A stretch of 64,000 nt of DNA from Pseudolabrys taiwanensis. GTDB taxonomy: Bacteria > Pseudomonadota > Alphaproteobacteria > Rhizobiales > Xanthobacteraceae. The position numbers and the translations under genes were made by a program. The notes under the pieces were generated by a model. That model was not told where the DNA came from and did not search any database. It saw only the letters and a program-made list of their open reading frames with translations. The DNA lies in assembly GCF_003367395.1 (NCBI RefSeq), contig NZ_CP031417.1, forward strand, positions 2,852,001 through 2,916,000, in the 5' to 3' direction. This document shows, one piece after another, positions 36,490 through 44,463 of the stretch (position 1 is the stretch's first letter; every line of letters begins with the position of its first letter).

Positions 36490-37986
36490 ATGAATGATGC
36501 CGGGTTGACGATGGTGCGCGCCGCTTCGGCGCGCACCGCCATTGAAGAGTTCAAGAACCATATCGGCGGAGAGTGGGTCGTAAGCCGCGCCAGCGATCGC
36601 TTCGACAACATCAACCCCGCCGATACGACCGACACCGTCGGCCGCTTCCAGGCGAGCAGCGCCGCCGACGCGGAAGCCGCCGTGCGCGCGGCCGCCACGG
36701 CCTTCGCGCCGTGGCGGGCAACGTCCATCTCCGCGCGCGCCAAGGTGCTCAACGGCGCCGCCGACTATCTCGAAAAGAATGCCGCGCGATTCGCCGAGGA
36801 AATGACGCGCGAAATGGGCAAGCCGCTCGGTCAGGCGAAGGACGAATTTCTGCGCTCGGCGCAATGCCTGCGCTTCTACGCGGTCGAGGGGCAGTCGTTC
36901 ACCGGCGAGACATTTCCGAACGACGACGCCGACATGCTCGTTTACTCGCAGCGCGAGCCGCTCGGCGTCGTGACGGTGATCACGCCGTGGAATTTTCCGG
37001 TCTCAATTCCGGCCCGCAAGATCGCGCCGGCGCTCATCACCGGCAACACCGTGGTGTTCAAGCCCTCCTCCGACGCGCCGTTGAGCGGCTTGCGTCTGGC
37101 GGAAGCCTTCATCGCCGCCGGCATTCCGAAGGGCGTCTTGAACTTCATCACCGGCTCGGCCGGTGTCGTCGGCCCGGCGATCACCGCCGCGTCCGACGTC
37201 AAAGCGATCTCCTTCACCGGCTCGACCGCGGCCGGCGAGCAGATCCACCGCTCGGTCTCCTTCACCACGCGCACGCAGATGGAGCTCGGCGGCAAGAACC
37301 CGCTGATCGTCATGGAAGACGCCGACCTCGACAAAGCGGTCGATCTCGCGATCAAGGGCGGACTGTCGCTGAGCGGTCAGGCCTGCACCGGCACCAGCCG
37401 CATCCTGGTGATGAAGGACGTGAAGGCTGCCTTCACCGAGAAGCTCGTCGCCAAGGTGAAGACGCTGAAGATCGGCAGCGGCATGACGCCGGGGATGGAT
37501 CTCGGCCCGATCGCCACCGCGCGCCAGCTCGAGACGATCCTGCGCTACATCGAAATCGGCAAACGTGAAGCGACGCTGCTGTGCGGCGGCGAACGCCTGA
37601 CCGGTCCCGGCTACGACGGCGGCTATTACGTGTCGCCGGCCGTGTTCACCGACGTGACCCAGGAGATGCGGATCGCCCGTGAGGAGATCTTCGGCCCCGT
37701 GCTCGCCCTCATCGAGGTCACGAGCTATGCCGACGCCATCGCCAAGGCAAACGACACCGAATACGGCCTCTCCGCCGCGATCGCGACGCGCAACCCGCGC
37801 ACCATGCACGACTTCGCGCGCGACATCGAGTCCGGCACGGTGAAGATCAACCGCACCACGACCGGCAATCTGATCAACGCGCCGTTCGGCGGCCTCAAGC
37901 GCTCCTCGACCTCGACGTTCCGCGAGTCGGGGCGCACCGGTCTGGAGTTCTACACGCAGATCAAGACCGTCTATCGCGGCTGCTGA
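36490..37986 (+). CDS. NAD(P)-dependent aldehyde dehydrogenase family protein
   Basis: A 498-residue enzyme that oxidises an aldehyde to an acid. NAD-site segment ITPWNFPVSIPARKIAPAL, glycine motif SFTGSTAAGEQI, catalytic Glu in MELGGKNP and catalytic Cys in SGQACTGTSR. Similar to the semialdehyde dehydrogenases that feed 2-oxoglutarate or succinate. The start lies 21 bp after the permease stop. It probably handles a later step of the same pathway. Confidence 0.92.
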   Translation: MNDAGLTMVRAASARTAIEEFKNHIGGEWVVSRASDRFDNINPADTTDTVGRFQASSAADAEAAVRAAATAFAPWRATSISARAKVLNGAADYLEKNAARFAEEMTREMGKPLGQAKDEFLRSAQCLRFYAVEGQSFTGETFPNDDADMLVYSQREPLGVVTVITPWNFPVSIPARKIAPALITGNTVVFKPSSDAPLSGLRLAEAFIAAGIPKGVLNFITGSAGVVGPAITAASDVKAISFTGSTAAGEQIHRSVSFTTRTQMELGGKNPLIVMEDADLDKAVDLAIKGGLSLSGQACTGTSRILVMKDVKAAFTEKLVAKVKTLKIGSGMTPGMDLGPIATARQLETILRYIEIGKREATLLCGGERLTGPGYDGGYYVSPAVFTDVTQEMRIAREEIFGPVLALIEVTSYADAIAKANDTEYGLSAAIATRNPRTMHDFARDIESGTVKINRTTTGNLINAPFGGLKRSSTSTFRESGRTGLEFYTQIKTVYRGC

Positions 37987-38051
37987 GCGCAACGCCTTCG
38001 CATTCCGCCGTGCCGAGGCGCGCGGCGCATCGTTCTTTGGAAAGGAAGACC

Positions 38052-38528
38052 ATGAAGACCTACGTCAAGCTTGAACTCGCCGAAGCCCGCGCGATGGTGG
38101 CGGCCGCCCTGCGCAAAGCCGCGGAGCTCAACGTGCCGGAGACGGTGTGCATCGCCGACGAAGGCGGCTATCCGCTTGCGCTCGAGCGCATGGATGGCGC
38201 GCGCATCACCGGCCCTCAGATCGCCTGGAACAAGGCTTTCACCGCCGCCGGCCACAAGCGTTCGACGCATCTGTTCAACGTGCCGCCAAACGGCCCGGCG
38301 CTGCCCGGCAATGAAGCCTTCGGCATCCAATGGAGCTTCGACGGTAAGTTCGCGGTGTTCGTCGGCGGCTATCCGATCGTGGTCGACGACCAGGTGATCG
38401 GCGGCGTCGGCCTGTCCGGCGGCAATGGCGAGCAGGACACCGCCTGCGGCGTCGCCGCCTTGCAGGCGCTACAGGACCTGCTCGGCAGCAAGCACAAGGT
38501 GATCGTGCAGGCCGACATCAAGAAGTAA
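38052..38528 (+). CDS. GlcG/HbpS family protein
   Basis: A 158-residue protein of the GlcG/HbpS fold: LELAEARAMVAAALRKAAELNVPETVCIADEGGYPLALERMDGA is the family opening (shown here in part), with VGGYPIVVDDQVIGGVGLSGG later. ATG 38052 has AAAGGAAG upstream. HbpS binds heme and GlcG lies in glycolate operons, but many members are uncharacterised companions of oxidoreductase genes. Function here unknown; a cofactor or degradation-product role is a guess. Confidence 0.8.
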   Translation: MKTYVKLELAEARAMVAAALRKAAELNVPETVCIADEGGYPLALERMDGARITGPQIAWNKAFTAAGHKRSTHLFNVPPNGPALPGNEAFGIQWSFDGKFAVFVGGYPIVVDDQVIGGVGLSGGNGEQDTACGVAALQALQDLLGSKHKVIVQADIKK

Positions 38529-38557
38529 CTTCGCTCACGAGACAGCGGCGAGACACG

Positions 38558-39517
38558 ATGGAAGCGCTCAAGACCGTATCGCAACAAAGTCTATCGGAAG
38601 CGTCGGCGACGAATTCGCCGGCGCTCCATCTCTCGCCGGAGGATTGGGCGCGGCTCAGCGCGGTCAATGCCCGCTGGAATGACGACATCGTCAAAAATCG
38701 TGCGGTCGTGCTCGAGGTCTACAGCCCTCTGGTGCGTCACCCCGAGAACGCGACGATCGCGCTGACGCGCGACATCGCTTACGGCACCGATCCGCGTCAG
38801 TGCCTCGACGTCTTCGCACCGCCCGGCGCCGAGAAGGCGCCGGTGTTGGTGTTCGTGCATGGCGGCGCTTTCACGCGCGGCAGCAAGAGCGTCAACGGCG
38901 ACATCTACGACAACGTGCTCTACTGGTTCGCGCGCCAGGGATTCATTGGCGTGAACATCGAATACCGGCTGGCGCCGGCCGCGCCCTTCCCCGCCGGCGC
39001 GCAGGACACGGCGCTCGCCGTGGACTGGATCGCCGCCAACATCGCGCGCTACGGCGGCGATCCGGATCGCATCGTGCTGATGGGTCATTCGGCGGGCGGC
39101 AGCCACGTCGCGTCTTATCTGCTCGATCCGGAGATCGGCGTGACGCCGCATCCCGCGGTCAAGGCCGCCATTCTGGTAAGCGCGCGGCTGAAGCTCGAAA
39201 CCCTGCCCGGCAATCCGAACGCCAAGAACGTCGCGGCCTATGCAGGCGACGATCCGGAGGCGCTCGCACGCCGCTCGGCCATCACCCATGTCGAACGCTG
39301 CCGCTGGCCGGTGTTCATCGCCATCGCCGAGAACGAGAACCGCTTTCTCGATTCCTACGGACTCGAATTCGCCGCGCGCCTGGGCATGGTGCGCGGCGCA
39401 GTGCCCCACGTCGTGCAGATGCTCGGGCATAACCACACGTCGACGGTCGCGCATTTCAATACGAAGGAGGAATGGCTGGGTCGGCAGTTATTGGAGTTCT
39501 TGGCGCCGTATCTTTGA
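38558..39517 (+). CDS. Alpha/beta hydrolase, HSL/carboxylesterase type
   Basis: A 319-residue serine hydrolase. The oxyanion-hole motif is VHGGAF, the nucleophile elbow is MGHSAGGSH, and the His is in LGHNHTSTV with an acid near IAENENRF. Proteins of this type include arylformamidases and N-formyl or amide hydrolases, as well as esterases. It follows the GlcG-like gene by 29 bp. It may cut an ester or amide in the pathway's substrate. Confidence 0.87.
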   Translation: MEALKTVSQQSLSEASATNSPALHLSPEDWARLSAVNARWNDDIVKNRAVVLEVYSPLVRHPENATIALTRDIAYGTDPRQCLDVFAPPGAEKAPVLVFVHGGAFTRGSKSVNGDIYDNVLYWFARQGFIGVNIEYRLAPAAPFPAGAQDTALAVDWIAANIARYGGDPDRIVLMGHSAGGSHVASYLLDPEIGVTPHPAVKAAILVSARLKLETLPGNPNAKNVAAYAGDDPEALARRSAITHVERCRWPVFIAIAENENRFLDSYGLEFAARLGMVRGAVPHVVQMLGHNHTSTVAHFNTKEEWLGRQLLEFLAPYL

Positions 39518-39548
39518 TCCGCAGATGAAACTGCGGAGCTGGACACAC

Positions 39549-39641
39549 ACTCCGCTCATTCCCGCGTAAGCGGGAACCCAGTTGGGCCATGCAATTTCTA
39601 CCGCCGCGCGGGGTCCCCGCTTTCGCGGGGACGAGCGGAGT
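39549..39641. repeat. Compound palindromic element between convergent genes
   Basis: Outer arms ACTCCGCTC (39549-39557) and GAGCGGAGT (39633-39641) enclose two hairpins: TTCCCGC-GTAA-GCGGGAA (39559-39576) and GTCCCCGC-TTTC-GCGGGGAC (39613-39632). It could end both converging transcripts. Confidence 0.7.
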
Positions 39642-39652
39642 GGAGGTTATGC

Positions 39653-40351
39653 TCAAGCCGCTGCCATTTGCGCGCCGCGGTCGAGTGAGACAATGGCTTC
39701 GTCCACCGTCTGGACGTCGCCGAAGATGGAATAGAACGTCGTGAGCGAGGCGTTATGCTCGGCGTCGCTGAACGTCGCCAGCGCGTCGGCGACCATGGTC
39801 ACCTTGAAGTTGAGCATCATGGCGTCGCGCGCCGAACTCTCACAGCAGATATTGGTCGCCGTGCCGCCGATCAGCAGATTGTCGATGCCGCGCTGATGCA
39901 GATAGGCGACGATATCCGACGACCCCTGGATGAACGCGCTGAAACGCTTTTTCACGATTTGCGCATCCTCGCCCCGCACATCGAGCTCCGGCCAGAGCGC
40001 GTGCCCTTCATGTGCCAAGTCCATGGTCGCGTAGCGCATATCGCGCTTCTGAGGCGTCATGAGGCAATCATGCATCACGCTCCAGCTCTCGCGCGTGTCG
40101 TTGGTCGCGTTCTTCACCCAGATGACGTGCCCGCCGCGCTCGCGTAAAGCCGCCGCGAGGCGGTTCACATGCGGCACGACCGCGCGCGCCATCGGTACCT
40201 CGCCTTGGAAACCCGGCTTCATGAAGTAATTTTGCATGTCGACAACGACAAATGCAGTCTTCGCGGGATCCATCGTGTCGAACGGATGCGCCCGCCCCGC
40301 TCGCTTGGTCACGCGCTCGGTCAGTTCCGGCGGAATTGAGAATGTATGCAT
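39653..40351 (-). CDS. Isochorismatase-family cysteine hydrolase
   Basis: A 232-residue hydrolase. The triad can be placed at Asp38 (VVVDMQNYF), Lys134/135 (IVKKRFSAF) and Cys169 (TNICCESSARDA), with a cis-peptide-like GGTATN just before it. Relatives include ureidoacrylate/RutB, N-carbamoylsarcosine amidase and maleamate amidase, so an amide or carbamoyl cut is likely. ATG 40351 has a near-perfect GGAGGG site. It diverges from the ABC transporter genes across a region with two GTATAC operators. Confidence 0.87.
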   Translation of the reverse strand: MHTFSIPPELTERVTKRAGRAHPFDTMDPAKTAFVVVDMQNYFMKPGFQGEVPMARAVVPHVNRLAAALRERGGHVIWVKNATNDTRESWSVMHDCLMTPQKRDMRYATMDLAHEGHALWPELDVRGEDAQIVKKRFSAFIQGSSDIVAYLHQRGIDNLLIGGTATNICCESSARDAMMLNFKVTMVADALATFSDAEHNASLTTFYSIFGDVQTVDEAIVSLDRGAQMAAA

Positions 40352-40430
40352 TGCTATCCCTCCATGGCCCAAGCTTAGCAACTCTCGTGCCGCAAGCACC
40401 ACGTTATCCCGCCCGCCAGCGGCATCGATT

Positions 40431-40440
40431 TTGTATACCA
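40431..40440. promoter_or_regulatory. GntR/FadR-type operator candidate 3
   Basis: TTGTATACCA is the exact reverse complement of TGGTATACAA at 34652-34661. A degenerate second site (GTATGC) is 15 bp away. It lies upstream of the amidase gene. Confidence 0.5.
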
Positions 40441-40527
40441 AAATTCGGTATGCACCATTTTAAAGCACACTCTGCCTTCCGATACATCATGATTTTGCTC
40501 ACTATGAGCATTTGACACCCTGATAAA

Positions 40528-40537
40528 CTGTATACAA
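40528..40537. promoter_or_regulatory. GntR/FadR-type operator candidate 4
   Basis: CTGTATACAA has the perfect palindrome TGTATACA (40529-40536) overlapping the likely -10 region, 13 bp after TTGACA, ahead of the ABC transporter operon. Confidence 0.5.
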
Positions 40538-40664
40538 AATCATATTGCCGCGGAGGAGAACCCATCGCCCAGCAATGTTCGGCAACGCTGCCATCCAGTC
40601 GGTTCCGCGCACAGGGATTGGCATGGATGTTGCTCACAGAGCGATGGTTCGCAAGGAGCAAAAA

Positions 40665-41681
40665 ATGCCACGCAACATAATCAAGTCATTCGTCGTCGCC
40701 GCGCTCGCCACTGTCTTTGCCTGGCAGGCTCAAGCCGCCGATCGGACCAAGGTGAAGCTGGCGGAGGTCGTCCGCTCGCAATTGTACGTGCCGATGTACG
40801 TGGCCTTGAATAAGGGCTTCGCGGCGGAGGAGGGTCTCGACGTGGATCTCGTCACCGCCAATGGTGGCGATCGCGCCGGCGCATTGGTGCTGTCCGGACA
40901 GGCCGACTTCGCGCTCGCCGGACCGGAAGTGCCGATCTACATCTTCAACGGTGAATCGCCGGACAAGCCGCTGATCTTTTCCGCGCTGACCGCGACCGAC
41001 GGCTTCTTCCTCGCCTCGCGCACCAAAATCGACAAGTTCGAATGGTCGATGCTGAACGGCAAGAAGATCATCGGCTTCCGGCCGGGCAGCACGCCGGGCC
41101 TCTATCTCGAATACGTGATGAAGCAGCGCGGCGTCGATCCCGCCACCATCGCCAGCATCATCACCAACATTGCTATTCCGGCGCGCGACGGCGCGTGGGC
41201 GTCCGGCACCGGCGACTTCGCCATCTTCATCGAGCCGAACCTCACCCGTCTCGAGCGGGCTGGACAAGCCCATGTCATCACGTCGATCGGCAAGGAGGTC
41301 GGCCGCGCCGACTACACCGTCTTCTTCGCCAAGAAGAGCTGGCTGGAGAAGAATGCCGTGACGGCGCAGAAATGGACCAACGCCATCGCGCGCGCCCAGA
41401 AGTGGACCGCGAGCGCGAGCCCGAAGGAGATCGCCGAGGCCATCGCGCCCTACTTCCCGGGCCTGACCCTCGAAGACAATGAGGCGGTCGTTACGCGCTA
41501 TCGCAATGCCGGCGTCCCGATTTGGGCGTCGAGCACGATCGTCGATCCGGCGGGCCTGGCCCTGGCGCAGGAGATCATGGTCACCGGCGGCACGCTGCCG
41601 GCCGACAAGAAGGTCGCGTACGACAAGATCGTGACCACCGATTACGCCGAAAAAGCGCAGCAGAAATTCGCGCAGAAATAG
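40665..41681 (+). CDS. NMT1/THI5-like ABC transporter substrate-binding protein
   Basis: A 338-residue periplasmic protein with signal peptide (IIKSFVVAALATVFAWQAQA). The NMT1/SsuA-type core begins VKLAEVVRSQLYVPMYVALNKGF and contains GDRAGALVLSGQADFALAGPE and KKIIGFRPGSTPG. ATG 40665 has AAGGAG 8 bp upstream. Group members bind sulfonates, pyrimidine precursors, phthalates or small amides. First gene of a three-gene ABC operon. Confidence 0.88.
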   Translation: MPRNIIKSFVVAALATVFAWQAQAADRTKVKLAEVVRSQLYVPMYVALNKGFAAEEGLDVDLVTANGGDRAGALVLSGQADFALAGPEVPIYIFNGESPDKPLIFSALTATDGFFLASRTKIDKFEWSMLNGKKIIGFRPGSTPGLYLEYVMKQRGVDPATIASIITNIAIPARDGAWASGTGDFAIFIEPNLTRLERAGQAHVITSIGKEVGRADYTVFFAKKSWLEKNAVTAQKWTNAIARAQKWTASASPKEIAEAIAPYFPGLTLEDNEAVVTRYRNAGVPIWASSTIVDPAGLALAQEIMVTGGTLPADKKVAYDKIVTTDYAEKAQQKFAQK

Positions 41682-41690
41682 GGGGCGACA

Positions 41691-42494
41691 ATGCAAACGC
41701 CGGCAGCCACTACGGCCCCTGTCGTCGCCATTCGCGATGTCATGCTGCACTACTTCTCACCGGACCGCGAGACATTGGCCCTGTCCAATATCTCGCTCGA
41801 GGTCGAGCGCGGGGAGTTCGTCGCCATCGTGGGCTCGTCGGGATGCGGCAAGAGCACGCTGCTTTCCCTCATCTCGGGCCTCATCAAGCCGTCGCGGGGA
41901 GACATCTTCCTCGAGGGCCGCAAGGTGGCGGCGCCGTCGCCGCGCGTCGGCTACATGTTCCAGAAGGACACGCTGCTCGAATGGCGCAGCGTGCTCGACA
42001 ACGTGGTGATCGGGGCCGAGCTGCTCGGCCTCGACATGCGCGCCGCGCGCAAGCGGGGCGAGGATCTGCTGCGGCGCTACGGACTCGGCGAGTTCCTGCA
42101 CTCGCTGCCGCATCAGCTCTCCGGCGGCATGCGCCAGCGCGCCGCCCTCGCCCGCACCTTGTGCGCCGATCCCGATCTGTTGCTGCTCGACGAACCGTTC
42201 TCGGCGCTCGATTATCAGACGCGGCTCGCGCTGTCGGACGAGATCGCGGCCATTCTGCGCAACGAGCAGAAGACCATCATCCTCGTCACCCACGACATCG
42301 GCGAGGCGATCAGCATGGCCGACCGCGTCATCGTCATGAGCCGCCGGCCCGGCCGCATCAAGATCGAGCACCGTATCAGCTATCCGAGCGCCGGGCCCGA
42401 GCGTCCGACGCCGTTCGAAGCGCGCAAGTGCCCCGAGTTCGCCAGCTATTTCCAGACCATCTGGGACGAGCTCGATCTCCACGAGGTTCAGTGA
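41691..42494 (+). CDS. ABC transporter ATP-binding protein (SsuB/TauB/NrtD type)
   Basis: A 267-residue ATPase. Walker A GSSGCGKSTL, Q-loop GYMFQKDTLLEWR, signature LSGGMRQRAALARTL, Walker B LLLDEPFSALD and switch His in VTHDIGEAI. The W in the Q-loop region and the lack of a TOBE domain fit the nitrate/sulfonate/taurine group. It starts 9 bp after the binding-protein stop. Confidence 0.92.
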   Translation: MQTPAATTAPVVAIRDVMLHYFSPDRETLALSNISLEVERGEFVAIVGSSGCGKSTLLSLISGLIKPSRGDIFLEGRKVAAPSPRVGYMFQKDTLLEWRSVLDNVVIGAELLGLDMRAARKRGEDLLRRYGLGEFLHSLPHQLSGGMRQRAALARTLCADPDLLLLDEPFSALDYQTRLALSDEIAAILRNEQKTIILVTHDIGEAISMADRVIVMSRRPGRIKIEHRISYPSAGPERPTPFEARKCPEFASYFQTIWDELDLHEVQ

Positions 42495-42501
42495 GGACAC
42501 C

Positions 42502-43359
42502 ATGGCGAGCGAAACCGTCGTCTCCAATGTCGCGCATAGCGATGCGAAAGCCCCCGCCACTCCGGCGCGGAGCCCCGCCTACGAAGCTTATCTGCGGTCG
42601 CTGAAGCGGCGCACGTACGCCATCCAGGCCTGGCAAGTCGGGCTCCTGGTCGTCTTCATGATCCTGTGGGAGGTCGCGCCGCGCGCCGGCTGGATCAACC
42701 CGATGCTGACCAGCTATCCGTCAGCCGTGGCGCGCACCACCATGACGATGCTGAAAGACGGCACCCTGCTGGTACACACCTGGGTGACCTTCAGCGAGAC
42801 CGTCGTCGGCTTTGTCGGCGGCATGCTGCTCGGCATCGCCTGCGCCGTCGCGCTCTGGTGGTCGCCCTTTGTGCACCGCGTACTCGACCCGTTCATCGTC
42901 GTGGTCAACGCCATGCCGAAGATCGCGCTCGTGCCGATCTTCTATATCTGGCTCGGCGACGTGGCCTCGATCTACGCCATGGCGATCGCGGTCAGCCTGT
43001 TCGTGACCATCATCATGCTCTACACGGGCTTCAGCGCGGTCGATCCGGATAAGATCAAGCTGGTGCAGCTGTTCGGCGCCTCACGCCTGCAAGTCCTGCG
43101 CAAGATCGTGCTGCCGGCAAGCGTGCCGACCATGATCTCGACGCTGAAGGTAAATGTCGGCCTGGCGTTGGTCGGCGTGGTGGTCGGGGAATTCCAGGCG
43201 GCGAAGGCCGGCCTCGGCTACCTGATCACCTACGGCAGCCAGATCTTCCAGATGAACCTGGTGATGACCGCGATCGTCGTGCTCGCGGCGATCTCCTCGG
43301 TGCTGTTCATCGGCATTCAGGGACTGGAAGCCTACGTCCTGCGCCGCAGCGGCAAATAA
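42502..43359 (+). CDS. ABC transporter permease (SsuC/TauC type)
   Basis: A 285-residue permease with about six membrane segments and the EAA-like loop LVQLFGASRLQVLRKIVLPAS. The N-terminus is soluble for ~45 residues, then the first helix (VGLLVVFMILWEVAP). It starts 7 bp after the ATPase stop and ends the three-gene transporter operon. Confidence 0.92.
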   Translation: MASETVVSNVAHSDAKAPATPARSPAYEAYLRSLKRRTYAIQAWQVGLLVVFMILWEVAPRAGWINPMLTSYPSAVARTTMTMLKDGTLLVHTWVTFSETVVGFVGGMLLGIACAVALWWSPFVHRVLDPFIVVVNAMPKIALVPIFYIWLGDVASIYAMAIAVSLFVTIIMLYTGFSAVDPDKIKLVQLFGASRLQVLRKIVLPASVPTMISTLKVNVGLALVGVVVGEFQAAKAGLGYLITYGSQIFQMNLVMTAIVVLAAISSVLFIGIQGLEAYVLRRSGK

Positions 43360-43411
43360 AGGCACGCTGGCCCGTGGCGGTCGGCGCCACGGGCCGCTGT
43401 GCGGTCACACG

Positions 43412-44401
43412 TTATTGCGCGACGCCGTACTTCTGCACGACCGGCAGCCACTTTTCCCGTTGCGCCTTGATGAACCCCGGCAGGTCGTTCGCCTTGATGG
43501 GGCGGGCGAATGTGCCGACATCTTCCAGGCGCGCGACAAAGCCGGGATCGGCCAGGATTGCATCGACGTCGCGGCCGACCTGCTGCGCGATGGCGGCCGG
43601 CGTGCCCGGTGGCGCCACCAGCGCAAGCCACGCGGTTGCCTCGAATCCCGGCAGCGTCTCCGCGGCCGTCGGTATGTCCGGGAATTTCTTGAGCCGGCCG
43701 GCGGAGGCCACCGCCAGTATCCGAATTTGCTTGCCTGCCGCCGGACCGACGAACGCGGAAAGGCTGTCGACGACCATCGGCACGCGCCCCCCGATGACGT
43801 CGGACAGCGCCTGCGCCGTGCCGGGATAGTGAATGAAATTCATGTCGACGCCCGCAGCCGCCTTCAACGACTCCGCCGACAGGTGCGAGAGCCCGCCACG
43901 CGTGGAAACGGCGCAGTTCAGGCCGCCTTTGGTCGCACGAGTAGTCGCGAGGAGATCGGCGAACGTCTTCGCCGGCTGATCGGCCCCCACCGCGACCGCC
44001 ATCGGCTGCTCGCCGACGAAGGCGACCGGAACAAAGGCATCGATGCTCGCCGCTTGCGCCGGCTGCAGCAACGGCAACGCGACGAAAATGGACGACGCGG
44101 CAAGCAGAAGCGTCTCGCCGTCGGCCGGAGCCGAGGCCAGCGCCCGCGCCGCGACGGCGCCGCCTGCCCCCGGCTGGTTGAACACGAAAGCCTGCTGGCC
44201 CCACTTGCGCGAAAGACTTTCGGCGAGAATGCGCGCGGCGACGTCGATCGACGAGCCGGCGGCCGTCTGCACGATGATCTTCACCGGGCGCTTCGGAAAC
44301 GTTTCAGCCGCGATTGAAGCGCTCGCGCCAAAAACCGGCAGCAATGCCGCCAGCATGAGCCGCATCGCGATACGGCGTGTTCTGTTCGGTCGATGTGACA
44401 T
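43412..44401 (-). CDS. Bug/TctC-family tricarboxylate-type substrate-binding protein
   Basis: A 329-residue periplasmic protein with a signal peptide (RLMLAALLPVFGASASIAA). Bug-family marks: FPKRPVKIIVQTAAGSSIDV, VFNQPGAGGAVAARALASAP, HYPGTAQALSDVIGGRVPM. ATG 44401 is chosen for its signal peptide; the frame is open to 44458. It is the last gene of the long leftward operon and has no TctA/TctB partner here. It may be an orphan binding protein or feed the TctBA system at 25.2-27.3 kb. Confidence 0.88.
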   Translation of the reverse strand: MSHRPNRTRRIAMRLMLAALLPVFGASASIAAETFPKRPVKIIVQTAAGSSIDVAARILAESLSRKWGQQAFVFNQPGAGGAVAARALASAPADGETLLLAASSIFVALPLLQPAQAASIDAFVPVAFVGEQPMAVAVGADQPAKTFADLLATTRATKGGLNCAVSTRGGLSHLSAESLKAAAGVDMNFIHYPGTAQALSDVIGGRVPMVVDSLSAFVGPAAGKQIRILAVASAGRLKKFPDIPTAAETLPGFEATAWLALVAPPGTPAAIAQQVGRDVDAILADPGFVARLEDVGTFARPIKANDLPGFIKAQREKWLPVVQKYGVAQ

Positions 44402-44463
44402 GGCTCTTTGATCCTTCGAGAGACCGGCAGGGCGCGGATGGCACCCTGCCGCAATCACAGGCC

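Larger units (their letters stand above)
40352..40664. promoter_or_regulatory. Divergent promoter region, amidase / ABC transporter
   Basis: A 313-bp gap with no convincing gene. It holds an inverted operator (40431-40440), a related GTATGC site at 40448-40453, and TTGACA (40512-40517) 13 bp before TATACA (40531-40536). The arrangement closely matches the promoter at 34577-34923. Confidence 0.6.
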
